Positions 52,696-62,600 of a stretch of DNA of 64,000 bases are shown here, one piece after another. The translations under genes were made by a program, and so were the position numbers. This stretch comes from an uncultured Victivallales bacterium. GTDB taxonomy: Bacteria > Verrucomicrobiota > Lentisphaeria > Victivallales > UBA1829. Location of the stretch: positions 41,911 to 105,910 of the forward strand of contig CALXRL010000001.1 of assembly GCA_944390735.1 (NCBI GenBank). The letters are read 5' to 3'. The number at the start of each line of letters is the position of its first letter. Position 1 is the first letter of the stretch. Below the pieces are notes generated by a model. That model was not told where the DNA came from, did not search any database, and saw nothing but the letters and a program-made list of their open reading frames with translations.

Positions 52696-53790
52696 ATGGC
52701 GTATTACAAAGCAGCACAAGTTCGTTACCGCTTTCTGGTGGACATCCGGACGGGGCTTCTCAAGCCGGGGGACCGTGTGGATTCGATCCGGATGCTTTGT
52801 TCCCGCTATCACACATGTCTGGCGACAATGACAAAAGTTCTTTCGCAGCTGAAGGAGGAAGGAATCCTGGAGGTTTCCCAGGGACGGGCAACCCGCATTC
52901 GGAAACGTCCGGAGAAACGGATCACTCTTTTTTACAGTGATAAAATGGAGATCGGGGAATCTCCCTTCTGGAGCGCTTTCTACCGCGGAATTTGCAAGGT
53001 TCTGGATCCGTTGACGGAATTCATGCTCTTCCTTTGCAATGTCGGCACGACAAGCGATGATGTCCTCCTGCATATTCTGGAGGAGGGGGATTCCGGTTTC
53101 CTCTTTGCCGGTTCTTTCGGGGATCATTTCCGATTCAGCGAACGGTTCTGGAAGCTGATTCGCAAACAGAAGATCCCTCATGTGATTCTGTTCCCGGAAG
53201 CCATTGAATACCGGGAGAGTCCGGTTGTCTGCAATGATTTTATGCCGGCTTATCTTTCCGTTCTGGAGACGCTGAAGTCCCGGGGTGCTTCCAATCCGCT
53301 TCTGATCGGCGAATATGAGTGGAATACCGGAAACTGGAACAAGTTCCTCTCATTTACCGACGCATATGAGAAGGTGTTCGGGAAGCCCTTCCGGACGGAG
53401 AATTATCTTCAGGCCTTGCATCGGAACATTTTGTTCGTATACGAAAATGTGATGCGGAGATTGAGGTCCGACGATCCGCCGGACTGTTTCATGATGTTTT
53501 CGGATTCCTTCGCGCCTCCCGTTATCCGCGCCTGTCATGATGTCGGGAAAATGCTCCCCCTGTGCGGATGCGACAATCTGCCCATTGCATCCATGACCAT
53601 TCCTTCCTTGAGTTCCATCGAACTTTCCCGGGAGGAAATCGGTCGGAAAGCCGCGGAACTCCTTCTGGAACAGATCCGTGCCCCCTGTGATTTTTCTCCG
53701 AAGACATGGACAATTCCCGCGTATCCCGTCTACCGGGATTCGCTCTCCCCCATAAAAAAACATCCATCTGCCAACCAGGAGGAACCATGA
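52696..53790 (+). CDS. GntR-type HTH regulator with periplasmic-binding-protein-like sensor domain
   Basis: A 364-residue regulator. The N-terminal winged HTH reads FLVDIRTGLLKPGDRVDSIR, then RYHTCLATMTKVLSQLKEEG, ending ILEVSQGRATRI, as in GntR proteins. Residues from about 80 form a LacI-like sugar-binding domain (ITLFYSDKMEIGESPFW, SNPLLIGEYEWNTG, LCGCDNLPIASMTIPSLSSI), the AraR-like arrangement. Earlier ATGs at 52684 and 52693 are possible; 52696 is chosen because GAGG lies 4 bases upstream, while the first has none. It overlaps the pseudopilin start by 4 bp. Confidence 0.88.
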   Translation: MAYYKAAQVRYRFLVDIRTGLLKPGDRVDSIRMLCSRYHTCLATMTKVLSQLKEEGILEVSQGRATRIRKRPEKRITLFYSDKMEIGESPFWSAFYRGICKVLDPLTEFMLFLCNVGTTSDDVLLHILEEGDSGFLFAGSFGDHFRFSERFWKLIRKQKIPHVILFPEAIEYRESPVVCNDFMPAYLSVLETLKSRGASNPLLIGEYEWNTGNWNKFLSFTDAYEKVFGKPFRTENYLQALHRNILFVYENVMRRLRSDDPPDCFMMFSDSFAPPVIRACHDVGKMLPLCGCDNLPIASMTIPSLSSIELSREEIGRKAAELLLEQIRAPCDFSPKTWTIPAYPVYRDSLSPIKKHPSANQEEP

Positions 53791-54467
53791 GACAGAAATT
53801 CACATTGATAGAGCTGCTGTTTGTGATTGCAATCATTGCAATTCTTGCCGCACTGCTTCTTCCAGCTCTGAACTCCGCAAAGCGGAAAGGACAGCAGATC
53901 CACTGTCTATCCAATCTTTCACAACTTGCCAAGGGGGCCCTTTCCTACAGCGATGATGCCAACGGATATGTCTGGGCCAGCTCGAACTATCCGTGGCCGG
54001 ACCGGGTGTTGCCGTATATTATGACGAATCCGCCCTCCTCCTGGTACAAATATGAAAACGGGATCTGTACAGCGCAGAACAAACTTTATCTCTGTCCCGC
54101 TCAAAAAGTGGAGACGAGCCGGGATTTTGTCTGGAATCACAATTACGGCGTCAACGGCAACAACTGGTCCCCGTATACCACCTCTCCCGATGGAAAACTG
54201 AAACCGAATTACCGGATTTCCAAGATCAAGCGTCCCACCGAACGGATCTTTCTCGGAGATTTCGTAAGAGATTCCGGAGCCGATCCCTATACCAACCAGA
54301 GTTATCAGCTGATTAACACTCCCAATCTCGGGCCGTATCATGGAGAAGGTCTGACAAGCAATATCGCCTATGTGGACGGTCATGCGGCCAATCGGCGCAG
54401 AAGTGAGATTCTTACGCGGCAGATCTCCTATCTGCGCTATCACTGGGGCTGGTGCATTCAGGATTAA
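53787..54467 (+). CDS. Secreted pseudopilin-like protein
   Basis: A 226-residue protein starting MRQK then [20 protein letters not shown] with Glu at +5 and Lys, not Gly, before Phe. The C-terminus has HGEGLTSNIAYVDGHAA, the H-X-DG type motif. AGGAGG lies 4 bases before the ATG, which overlaps the regulator stop (ATGA). It is followed 24 bp later by the GH42-like gene. The soluble part is unlike those of the other pseudopilins here apart from the two ends. Confidence 0.86.
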   Translation: MRQKFTLIELLFVIAIIAILAALLLPALNSAKRKGQQIHCLSNLSQLAKGALSYSDDANGYVWASSNYPWPDRVLPYIMTNPPSSWYKYENGICTAQNKLYLCPAQKVETSRDFVWNHNYGVNGNNWSPYTTSPDGKLKPNYRISKIKRPTERIFLGDFVRDSGADPYTNQSYQLINTPNLGPYHGEGLTSNIAYVDGHAANRRRSEILTRQISYLRYHWGWCIQD

Positions 54468-54491
54468 CAACAGAGGAATCAGGTGGATTAT

Positions 54492-57400
54492 ATGAAAAAA
54501 CAATGGACTGGAGTCCTGCTGCTGGCATGGTCGCTGGCCGCGGTTTCCGCACCCAGATGGGGAGTTACCGGTAAAAATCCCGGAACATTTGAATCAAAAG
54601 GCGATGCCATGATTTTCCGGATTCCAAAGCAGAGCAAAGACAGCAGTTCCGTTTTCTTCTGCTACTTTGACGGGAAAAAGGCCGTGAAATTTTCCGGATT
54701 CAAAATCCGGGCCAGAGCGCTGACTCCGGAATCCGTGAAAAAACAGGTCATCTTCTGCCTGTGGGGGAAAGGTGATGCCCGTTACTGGGCGAATTTCCGT
54801 TTGAATTCCATGGAGTGGCAGGAGGAGTTCATTCAGTTTTCCGGCTCCCCGATTCCCGGATGCAAGGCCCGCTTTTCCCCCGAGGCCGACCCGGATTCTC
54901 TTGCAGAAGTGACAAGTCTTCAGATTTTCGGGACTGTACACAATGCCGGAGCTGGCGGCATTGAGTTTGCTCTCACCACTCCCGTTCTCTCCAATGGGAC
55001 GGAATTTTCGCCGGCTCCCCCGGCAGGGAAGGCGGAGCGGAAACTCAAACGGGATGCTCCCCGGTCGATTACGCCGCTCGATCTGCCGATCCGGATGGAC
55101 CACCATACCCGTCCTGTCGCCAAAGATGGCATTTTCTATCAGGAGGGAAAACCGGTCTTCTATCTGGGAGCGAATCTCTCCGGAGTTCATCCGGAACAGG
55201 TCAGGGGGCGGGACAAGAACAAGCGTCTCCGCGAACTGTTCCACAACGATCCGATCTATTTGAGGATGCTCAATGAAAAGGAGTACAATGCGCTCGGCAT
55301 GAATTCCATGGAACTTCAGCCGGTGACGGATACGGTTCTCTGTTTTGAGAATCCGTTTCCGCTGCATCCGGTTCTTCAGGCGGGTCTCCGGAAGTATGTC
55401 ACATGGGCCTCCTGGGGAAAACCGGGAAAGCGCGCAGGAGTGCGTGAAAAGTCGATCCGTTCCATTTATGAGGCTCATACCGAACAGTTGAAACTGCTGG
55501 GTGGAATGCCTCTGATTGCCGATTTTACCCAGGGATTCAATTCCGGAGCCCTGATGCTGGAGCAGGTTAAGGACAGCGGTCTGCCGAAGGAGGGGCTGGA
55601 AGAGATCAACGGCTGGGTGACCGCGCTTTCCACTCCATGGTGCAGTTCGCATCCGTTCGGGGCTCCGATCGAAAACACCTATTTCAAGGCTGCCGCATAC
55701 TGGATGCTGAAAAATGGAGCCAATCCCTGGGTTTACGAACTCTGGAACGAGATGCATTATTTCAACTGCACCTGTGAGGAGAATCAGAAAAGATTTCTTC
55801 TGTTCCTGAAGGAGAAATATGGTTCCCTGGTTGCTCTCAACCGGGAATGGAACACTCAATTCCGCTCGTATGATGACATTCTCAGGATGCACTCCTACCG
55901 GGGATGCCGCGGACTCTGGGCGGACTGGATGAAATTCATGGGCAATCTCTTTCAGGAGGCGATTCTCCGTGCGGCTGCCGAGATTCGAACGGTGGACAAA
56001 CGTCCGAACACCTATATCACCTGGCAGATTGCCAACGCCAGTGTTTTTTATCCCACGCAGGGAGGCGATTTCTACAAAGGGGCGCAGGTTGTGGATGTTT
56101 TCGGCTACGAGGGGGGAATGCGCTTTGTCAAAAATGCGGGGAAGAAAGTCGGTCTTCTGGAGGAGGTGCTGCTTGGCTGGGGCGGACAGCACTCCCATAA
56201 ATTCTTCATTGATTTCTGCCGGGCGCTTGCTCCGGATAAGCCGCTCATGAATCTGGAAATGTATCGGGGAAACTCCGCACCCGCGACAAAGAACGTTTTT
56301 GTAACCGGTCTCTGGAACGAGTTGATTCACGGGGCGTCTTCCGCGCAGTATTATGTCTGGTGGATGCATCCGCGCATTGAACCGGGGAAAAGCGCGTTCG
56401 CCGGATATCTCAAGAATTCGCTGCTGAGCCCGTATGATGTTCCCCGCAAATCCCTGGACGGATTGAAACAGTTTCAGGAGGAATTCAACCGTCTGGCTCC
56501 TTATGTGGCGGCCCGGCCCCGGATCCGCGGGAAGGTTGCGCTGCTGTTTTCGCAGCCGACCGTTCGTCAGGATCCCTCCGTGCGTTCCTGGAAAGGACAG
56601 CGCTGGAATGTCCGCGACCGGGTTCTCAATGCCTATGAGGCGATCCATTTATCGCACTATCCGACGGATGTGATTCTGGAGGAGCATCTCCGGGAAGGCC
56701 GGGCGGAGAAGTATTCGGCCATTCTTGTTCCCGGAACCGAATTCGCCTATCAGACGACCGCTCCGGCTCTTCAGGATTTCGTGCGGCGCGGCGGAACCCT
56801 GATTGCGACGGGAAGCGCCTTTTTGTATGATGAATACGGAAAACGTCTTGATGATTCCATTCTGTTCGGACTTTCCCGGTCGGAATTTCCGGAAAAACAA
56901 GATGACACTCTTGTTCTTTCTTCCCGGAAAGGGCTTCCGAAGGAGATTTCGTCGGATGCCGCCCATTCCGTTCAACTGAAAACGGCTCGTCCGCTTCTTT
57001 CGTTCCGTTCGGGAAAATGCGCCGTTGCGGAAAACCGGATCGGGAAAGGACGGGTGTACTATGTCGCGTCGGAAAATACCTCGGGGGCGGAGCTGATTGC
57101 TCTGTATGACACGCTTCTGCGGCGCGCCGGAATTTCTCTGGACACCGATGTAACCGCGAAAAACGGTTCGTTTGCCTATAATGTGGAGCTGCAGCTTCTG
57201 GACCGGGGGGAAAATCAGGTGCACTATCTGGTGAACTGGACTCCGCTTTATTCCGGCATGTATCTGCTGACACCCTCCTGGAAACCGTCTGAAAACGGAA
57301 GATGGTATGTGACGGACCTGATTTCCCGGAAGGCTCTCCTCGTCAATGGCCGCCGGGAATGGACGGAACGTGATCTGAAACAGGGAATTTTACTGCTGCT

Positions 57401-58211
57401 GCCCGCCCAGGTAAGAACCCTGATTCTGGTTTCTTCAAAGCCCTTCGAGGGAACAAGCGGTACGATATCCGCTTCGGATTATCATTCGCAGTGGATGCGT
57501 CTGAATCAGGAGGAGAAAAAACTGCGGGAACAGGAAAAAGAGCGTTCCGAGTCCAGCAGAGTTCCGGAACTGGCTCTTCAGACGTTTTCCGGAGTCGATC
57601 AGGCTCAGTGCGTGCCGTTGAACCTGCGTTCTGCCGCCAATATGGGGCTGATTGATGAAATTGATGGCGATCAGAAAGGGGGATGGCTGGATCAAGGCGA
57701 TCGTGATCTGCGCGAATTGCTCCCGGGAAAGAGAGTCCTTGCCGGAGTTCCGTTTGAAATTCTGAATCCCGCGGAAAATCATGGGAAATCCTGTGTGATG
57801 CTTCGTTCCGCTGTGCGGCCCTACTTTGCCGCGAAAGCGGAGATTCCCTGCGGCCTGAAAGTGAAGAAACTCTTTTTCCTGCATGGCGGCGGCTGGCTTT
57901 CCGGAGAAGGGGAGGCCGCCCGGTACATCATCCGGTATCAGGATCACTCCGCAACGAGCGTTCCGGTCCGCATCCGTCAGGAGATCGCCGATTGGAACGG
58001 GCTGTATCATCTGCCGGGAGCCAAACTCGCATGGAAGGGGAAAAATCCGGTTTTCGACAGAATCGGACTCTATGCGGTGGAATGGCGGAATCCATTCCCG
58101 GAAAAGACGATTCGTTCCATTGAGCTGCAGCCTTCGGGGAAAGGGGAAGCCACGGTTGGAATCCTTGGGGTTACCGCAGAATTAAATCCGATAGGGAAAG
58201 GAAAAAAATGA
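54492..58211 (+). CDS. Large secreted GH42-like glycoside hydrolase with C-terminal GGWLDQG module
   Basis: A 1239-residue protein with a signal peptide (GVLLLAWSLAAVSA). An N-terminal carbohydrate-binding-type sandwich (about 20-180) is followed by a TIM barrel with candidate acid/base Glu420 in YELWNEMHYF and nucleophile Glu589 in MNLEMYRG; the 169-residue spacing fits GH42. An amidotransferase-like trimerisation domain follows (KVALLFSQPTVRQDPS, TDVILEEHL, LVPGTEFAYQ). Residues about 1040-1239 are the shared module, GGWLDQG at 1063-1069 and AGVPFEILNPAENHGKSC. ATG 54492 has AGGTGG 5 bases upstream. Beta-galactosidase is the first guess for activity. Confidence 0.82.
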   Translation: MKKQWTGVLLLAWSLAAVSAPRWGVTGKNPGTFESKGDAMIFRIPKQSKDSSSVFFCYFDGKKAVKFSGFKIRARALTPESVKKQVIFCLWGKGDARYWANFRLNSMEWQEEFIQFSGSPIPGCKARFSPEADPDSLAEVTSLQIFGTVHNAGAGGIEFALTTPVLSNGTEFSPAPPAGKAERKLKRDAPRSITPLDLPIRMDHHTRPVAKDGIFYQEGKPVFYLGANLSGVHPEQVRGRDKNKRLRELFHNDPIYLRMLNEKEYNALGMNSMELQPVTDTVLCFENPFPLHPVLQAGLRKYVTWASWGKPGKRAGVREKSIRSIYEAHTEQLKLLGGMPLIADFTQGFNSGALMLEQVKDSGLPKEGLEEINGWVTALSTPWCSSHPFGAPIENTYFKAAAYWMLKNGANPWVYELWNEMHYFNCTCEENQKRFLLFLKEKYGSLVALNREWNTQFRSYDDILRMHSYRGCRGLWADWMKFMGNLFQEAILRAAAEIRTVDKRPNTYITWQIANASVFYPTQGGDFYKGAQVVDVFGYEGGMRFVKNAGKKVGLLEEVLLGWGGQHSHKFFIDFCRALAPDKPLMNLEMYRGNSAPATKNVFVTGLWNELIHGASSAQYYVWWMHPRIEPGKSAFAGYLKNSLLSPYDVPRKSLDGLKQFQEEFNRLAPYVAARPRIRGKVALLFSQPTVRQDPSVRSWKGQRWNVRDRVLNAYEAIHLSHYPTDVILEEHLREGRAEKYSAILVPGTEFAYQTTAPALQDFVRRGGTLIATGSAFLYDEYGKRLDDSILFGLSRSEFPEKQDDTLVLSSRKGLPKEISSDAAHSVQLKTARPLLSFRSGKCAVAENRIGKGRVYYVASENTSGAELIALYDTLLRRAGISLDTDVTAKNGSFAYNVELQLLDRGENQVHYLVNWTPLYSGMYLLTPSWKPSENGRWYVTDLISRKALLVNGRREWTERDLKQGILLLLPAQVRTLILVSSKPFEGTSGTISASDYHSQWMRLNQEEKKLREQEKERSESSRVPELALQTFSGVDQAQCVPLNLRSAANMGLIDEIDGDQKGGWLDQGDRDLRELLPGKRVLAGVPFEILNPAENHGKSCVMLRSAVRPYFAAKAEIPCGLKVKKLFFLHGGGWLSGEGEAARYIIRYQDHSATSVPVRIRQEIADWNGLYHLPGAKLAWKGKNPVFDRIGLYAVEWRNPFPEKTIRSIELQPSGKGEATVGILGVTAELNPIGKGKK

Positions 58212-59236
58212 CACGGCTGAAAACAATCATGATGTGCTGTTCGGCATCGACGGTGCTTTCCGGTTCGGAACTGCCCGATATCGTCATTGCGGAACAGAAA
58301 GAACCGGCTTATCTGATCATGTCCTCCTCCCGGGACTGGAAAGATCCATCGGCAAAACTGTGGAGCTGGAGTCCTGTTTCGGATGAACGGCTGTCGAAGC
58401 TGGTCTGTTCCAGCGATCCCGAGAAACGCATGTGCGGAGAACTGTTCCGCGATCCCAGCGATGTGAAACCTGTTCTGAATGGAACGCATCTTCTGGTAAC
58501 GGCCTCCTATGGAGGCGCGGCGCTGATCCGGATTGCGGACAAGCATCTTGTCTGGCATGTTTATCCTGCGAACAATCCCCATTCCGCCGAATTGCTTCCG
58601 GACGGAAATGTTGTTACCGCCTCCAGCGATGGAAACTATTTGAAACTCTTCCATCTGGCAAAGTACCGGCCCGGAGATCCCGGCGCGACTCCTTTTCAGC
58701 AGTATTTCGCCGATGACGCTCATGGCGTGGTGTGGGATGCAAAGCGTCAGCGTCTCTGGTCCAGCGGACGTTTCGGAATCGTTGAATGGAAATATCATCC
58801 TGACGGCCGGGCTCCTTCCCTGGAACAGGTGGCGATTCATCCTCTTGCCGATCCCCGGTCTCAGAATGCCTATCAGAGGGTGAACGGACACGATCTTTAT
58901 CCGGCTGCCGGGAGCGATCAGCTGTTCTTTACAACAGCGGAAAACACTTATCTCTTTGATCCGGAGACTCGAACGTACTCCTTGTTTCAGGCCGTGCGAT
59001 CCATAAAAAGCATCGGAATTTCCAAAGCCCCGCCGGAGGGGATGCTTCTGATGATGAAACCGACGGAAAAATGGTGGTCCTCCAGTCCCCTTTTCCCGGG
59101 GAATGATTCTCTTTCCCGACAATGCACTCTGCCGGGAGCAAGAATCTACAAGGCCAGATGGATGCCTTCCAGCCATCGTCCGAGTTCAAAAAAAGATTCC
59201 ATTTCAGATTCCGTCGCCGGGACCGGGTCGCGATAG
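58208..59236 (+). CDS. Secreted beta-propeller-like protein (DUF6528-like)
   Basis: A 342-residue protein. After a short start with a weak hydrophobic segment it shows propeller-like blades: YLIMSSSRDWKDPSAKLWSW, HLLVTASYGGAALIRIADKH, NVVTASSDGNYLKLFHL and RQRLWSSGRFGIVEWKYHPD, ending ARIYKARWM. The pattern resembles the DUF6528 family of secreted proteins in polysaccharide-degrading Bacteroidota and PVC. The start overlaps the hydrolase stop by 4 bp. The last 20 residues after ARWM are low-complexity and read like an extension past the fold. Function unknown; possibly a lyase-like or binding accessory. Confidence 0.72.
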   Translation: MTRLKTIMMCCSASTVLSGSELPDIVIAEQKEPAYLIMSSSRDWKDPSAKLWSWSPVSDERLSKLVCSSDPEKRMCGELFRDPSDVKPVLNGTHLLVTASYGGAALIRIADKHLVWHVYPANNPHSAELLPDGNVVTASSDGNYLKLFHLAKYRPGDPGATPFQQYFADDAHGVVWDAKRQRLWSSGRFGIVEWKYHPDGRAPSLEQVAIHPLADPRSQNAYQRVNGHDLYPAAGSDQLFFTTAENTYLFDPETRTYSLFQAVRSIKSIGISKAPPEGMLLMMKPTEKWWSSSPLFPGNDSLSRQCTLPGARIYKARWMPSSHRPSSKKDSISDSVAGTGSR

Positions 59237-59606
59237 CTCGTCGCAGGTTCATCATCCGGGGCCGGAAGCAGAGAGGACGGTTTCCCGGAGAAGAACACTT
59301 TCCCTTTCCCCCTGTCCGGGAGCGCAGGAGCGGAAGACGTTTCTTGTCCTCCTTCTCTTTCTGATCCGGGGGAAAAGAAAAACGGGAAGATCCGTTCAGA
59401 AAAAGAACATCTTTTTTTGAGAAGGAGTTCTCCGGAGATTCGGAAGGATGAATTTCTGCGCTTCCCGGCGGGGGGAAAAACATCTTTTTTTGTCTTTATT
59501 CCCGGAAGAGCCGGACGCCCCCCGTGTCTCTTTCCATGTGCTTGTGCAGGGGGCTCTCCGGACGGCAGAAGGAGGAAATCGAACGGAGAGCCTCTCCGGC
59601 CGCAGT
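59237..59606. other. Convergent intergenic region, 370 bp
   Basis: The gap lies between the ends of the propeller gene and the leftward hydrolase gene. It contains T-runs (CTTTTTTTG near 59412 and near 59484) and short inverted repeats such as GAGAA/TTCTC around 59421, but no clean hairpin-plus-T terminator. No gene is supported. Confidence 0.4.
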
Positions 59607-62600
59607 CTAATTCGTTTTCCGGATCAGTTCATAGAGAAGAATGCCGCTTCCTGCGTCGTTGTCCGCCGTGAAGGAGAGGGTTTTCTCCATTTTCCGGAAC
59701 GGGATTTGAAAGAGTCGTTTTCCGTTCGGATCGCAGGCAAAAAGGGTGTATGCGTTTCCCGTGACAGCCAGTTTGATCTCCGCTTTGTTCCGATAGAGAA
59801 GCTGCCGGGAGGTCCCCTGTTTCTCCAGAATGCTCTGGTCCGCGTTCCGGAAAACGGTTCCTTCGTTGGAAAGATTGGTCAGATGAAGGATCATGATTCT
59901 GCCGCTTCGGGGAAGGGGAAGCCCATCCAGGGAACCTGCGTAGAATGCCGCATGTGCCGAGCCGTTACGAACATGCAGAATGGAGCCTTTTGCCTCTCTC
60001 TTCTTCGGAAGAAGCAGTGCTTCAGCCCGTTGTGTGACCACGGTGAAGATCTCATTTGCTGCATCCAGAAACAACTCTCCGGTATCGCTGAGCGCTGTTT
60101 TGCGTTTCAGGGAGAGCGCATTTTCCCCAATCACTTTTTTCTGCTTCAGCTTCTGCAGGAATTCCTCCAGATTCTTTCCGGTGACAGGAGATGGATGCGA
60201 AATTTTTTCATCGGGCGATGCAAGCAGGACTCCTTCCCGCGGATAAGGGGGATGCCGAATTCCGAATTTGGAAACCAGCTGAAGAAAGGAACCCGCTTTT
60301 TTTCCGCCTTCCACCGTCGCTGCGATCGTGCGGAGGGATGGTTTTACATCTTCGCGCAGATAGAGCAGTGCTCCCGCCCGCAGCGCCAGACGCATCACGG
60401 CGTTGTTGGAAGAATTGAACTCCGAAAGAGTTCCCTCTTTTGCACGCTCAAAAGCCGAGGAGAGAAACCAGAGTCCGTTGTAGCCCTGCAAAGCCGCATA
60501 TGCCCCGGTCAGGAAGGGCCCTTCAAAGAAATGCGGATTCGGCCAGCAGTAGTTCCATTCCGTGATGGTCATCGGTTTTCCGATAATCCGCGTGAGGGCA
60601 ATGTCGCGGAGCCCGGCGGAGTATCCCCGGATCGGGGAACGGGAACCGTAGAACGTCGGAGGCGCGTTCCCGCCGGAAAGACTGACCGGATGGCAGAAGT
60701 AGAAATGAGAATCGACATAATCGTACACGTTTCTCGTATCCAGCGCTGTCTGAGCAAAATTCTGGTCGGAAAAGAGAACCTTTACTCCGAGTTTCTTCAG
60801 TTTCCCTTTGACTTCGTGAAAGAAGCGTTTTCCCGCGTCGGCGAGAAATCCTGCATGAACCTCTCCGCGGTTCTGACCGGTAAGGGTGATGTTCCGTTCC
60901 GCCGCATACTTCTGAAAGGCTTTGTCCACGAGTTCGCGCACCCGCTTGCCGGTTCGCGGCAGAAGGGCGGGAAGAGTGCCCTCGTTGATCAGATTCAGCG
61001 TGATGATCGCCGGTTCGTCCTTCCACGCAGTGCCGGTATAGGGATTGACGTGGAGAAAGAGCTCTTCCGCAAATCCGAGCAGTCCGGCTCGCGCCTGTTC
61101 GTCGAAGTAGCAGAGAACCTTGTAATCGGTCATGGACGGATTCCCGAGTTTCTCCATGACATCGTAATGCCGATAGGTGAAGAGATCCAGCGTAATGTAG
61201 ATGCCGCGTTTTTTCGCTTCCGCCACAAGGAAATCCAGTTTGCGGAGATTTTCCGGATGAAAGGTCCCGCGTTCCCGTTTTCCATGGGTCAGAGAGTTGT
61301 CAAAATGATGCAGGCGAATGGCATTGGTTCCGAGAGCCGCTTCTTCGTCCAGCATTGCCAGAGTCTGATCCCCGGACTGGAAAAGAGTCCGGAACCCCAT
61401 ACATTTTCCCCAGAAGCGGACGGGAACCCCGGGACGTTTTTCGAATTCGAACTGATCTCCCCTGCATTTCAGGAATCCGTATTTTCCCGCGGGGGCTCCC
61501 GGCCGAACCAGAAAGGAGAGATCCGCCACGCTGCCGGGAAGTGTCTGATAACCGAAGGAGACCCCTTTCCAGTGTTTGTCCACCCGGATGACGGTCCGGA
61601 TGAGGGTGTTTTTCTGTTCGATTTCACGATCGGAAATGGTCGCTGCGGGAATCATCCAGACCTCTCCGCGGGAGAGAAACTCCAGCGATACGACTTTCTT
61701 CCCCTCCCGAAGAGGAATTTTTGTGGCATACAGTCCGATATTCGCTTCTCCGTTGCTGTTTTTCCAGACAACAGTTCCATTTTTCAGATTCGAAGGATTC
61801 CAGAAATCCGCCGTATCCACCCCCGATGTCAGTTCCTGCATCTGTTCGGTTCCGTCCTCATATCCGATCCGGACGGCGCCGCAGCGGATCTTCTTTCCGC
61901 CCGGCAGCCATGCCATCGCATTCAGGAGATAGAGATACCTGCCCGCGACTCCGGGAACTGAGACCTGCGCTTTTTCAAGAAAATACGGGCGATGTGTTCC
62001 GCGTATCGCCAGACAGCTCCTGCCCCGGTTCGAGGCGGGATCTATGATGTCGAACGGAACTCCTCCCATGTTCTGTGTTCCGGGAGTCATGGCGCTGAGA
62101 TCGTTTTGCGGTCCCTGATCGGTCCATCCGCCTTTCCCGTCATCGGGGAATTCGTCGCGGAATCCCATGTTGACCGCCTGCCGCAGATTGATCGGATGCG
62201 AGGCGTATGGGGCATAGTTCAGTCGCACCTTCAGTTCGGAACGGCGGATTTTCCCCCAGGGATGGGAGAAGGAGAGACGCAGTTCCGTGAATCCCCATTC
62301 GTTTCGGCGAACGGTCAGCTGAAAAGTTCCGGTAATCACCAGACGGCCCTGTTTCAGGTTCAGCGTCAGCGAGTCGTTTCCGGCGGATTTGCATTGGACA
62401 AGCTGTTTTTTCCGCTCGCACGGGATGGCTTTTCCATTGTAGATTGCCGGAGCTTTTGCATAAAGCGCATCCGGAACGAGGGTGTGCCAGCAGAGGATTG
62501 CGGAAGGAACCCCCGTTTCGGAAGTCAGTGTGAAATGCACCTTCAACTCTTCCGGTGATGCCGGAAGAAAGGTTTCCGCCAGATGGAATTCATAGCGGTC

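Noticed and set aside
59103..59420. A frame that could have been the frameshifted tail of the propeller gene
   Set aside because: The propeller protein already ends with the family-like ARIYKARWM element in its own frame, and the shifted frame has no related motif, so no frameshift is needed.
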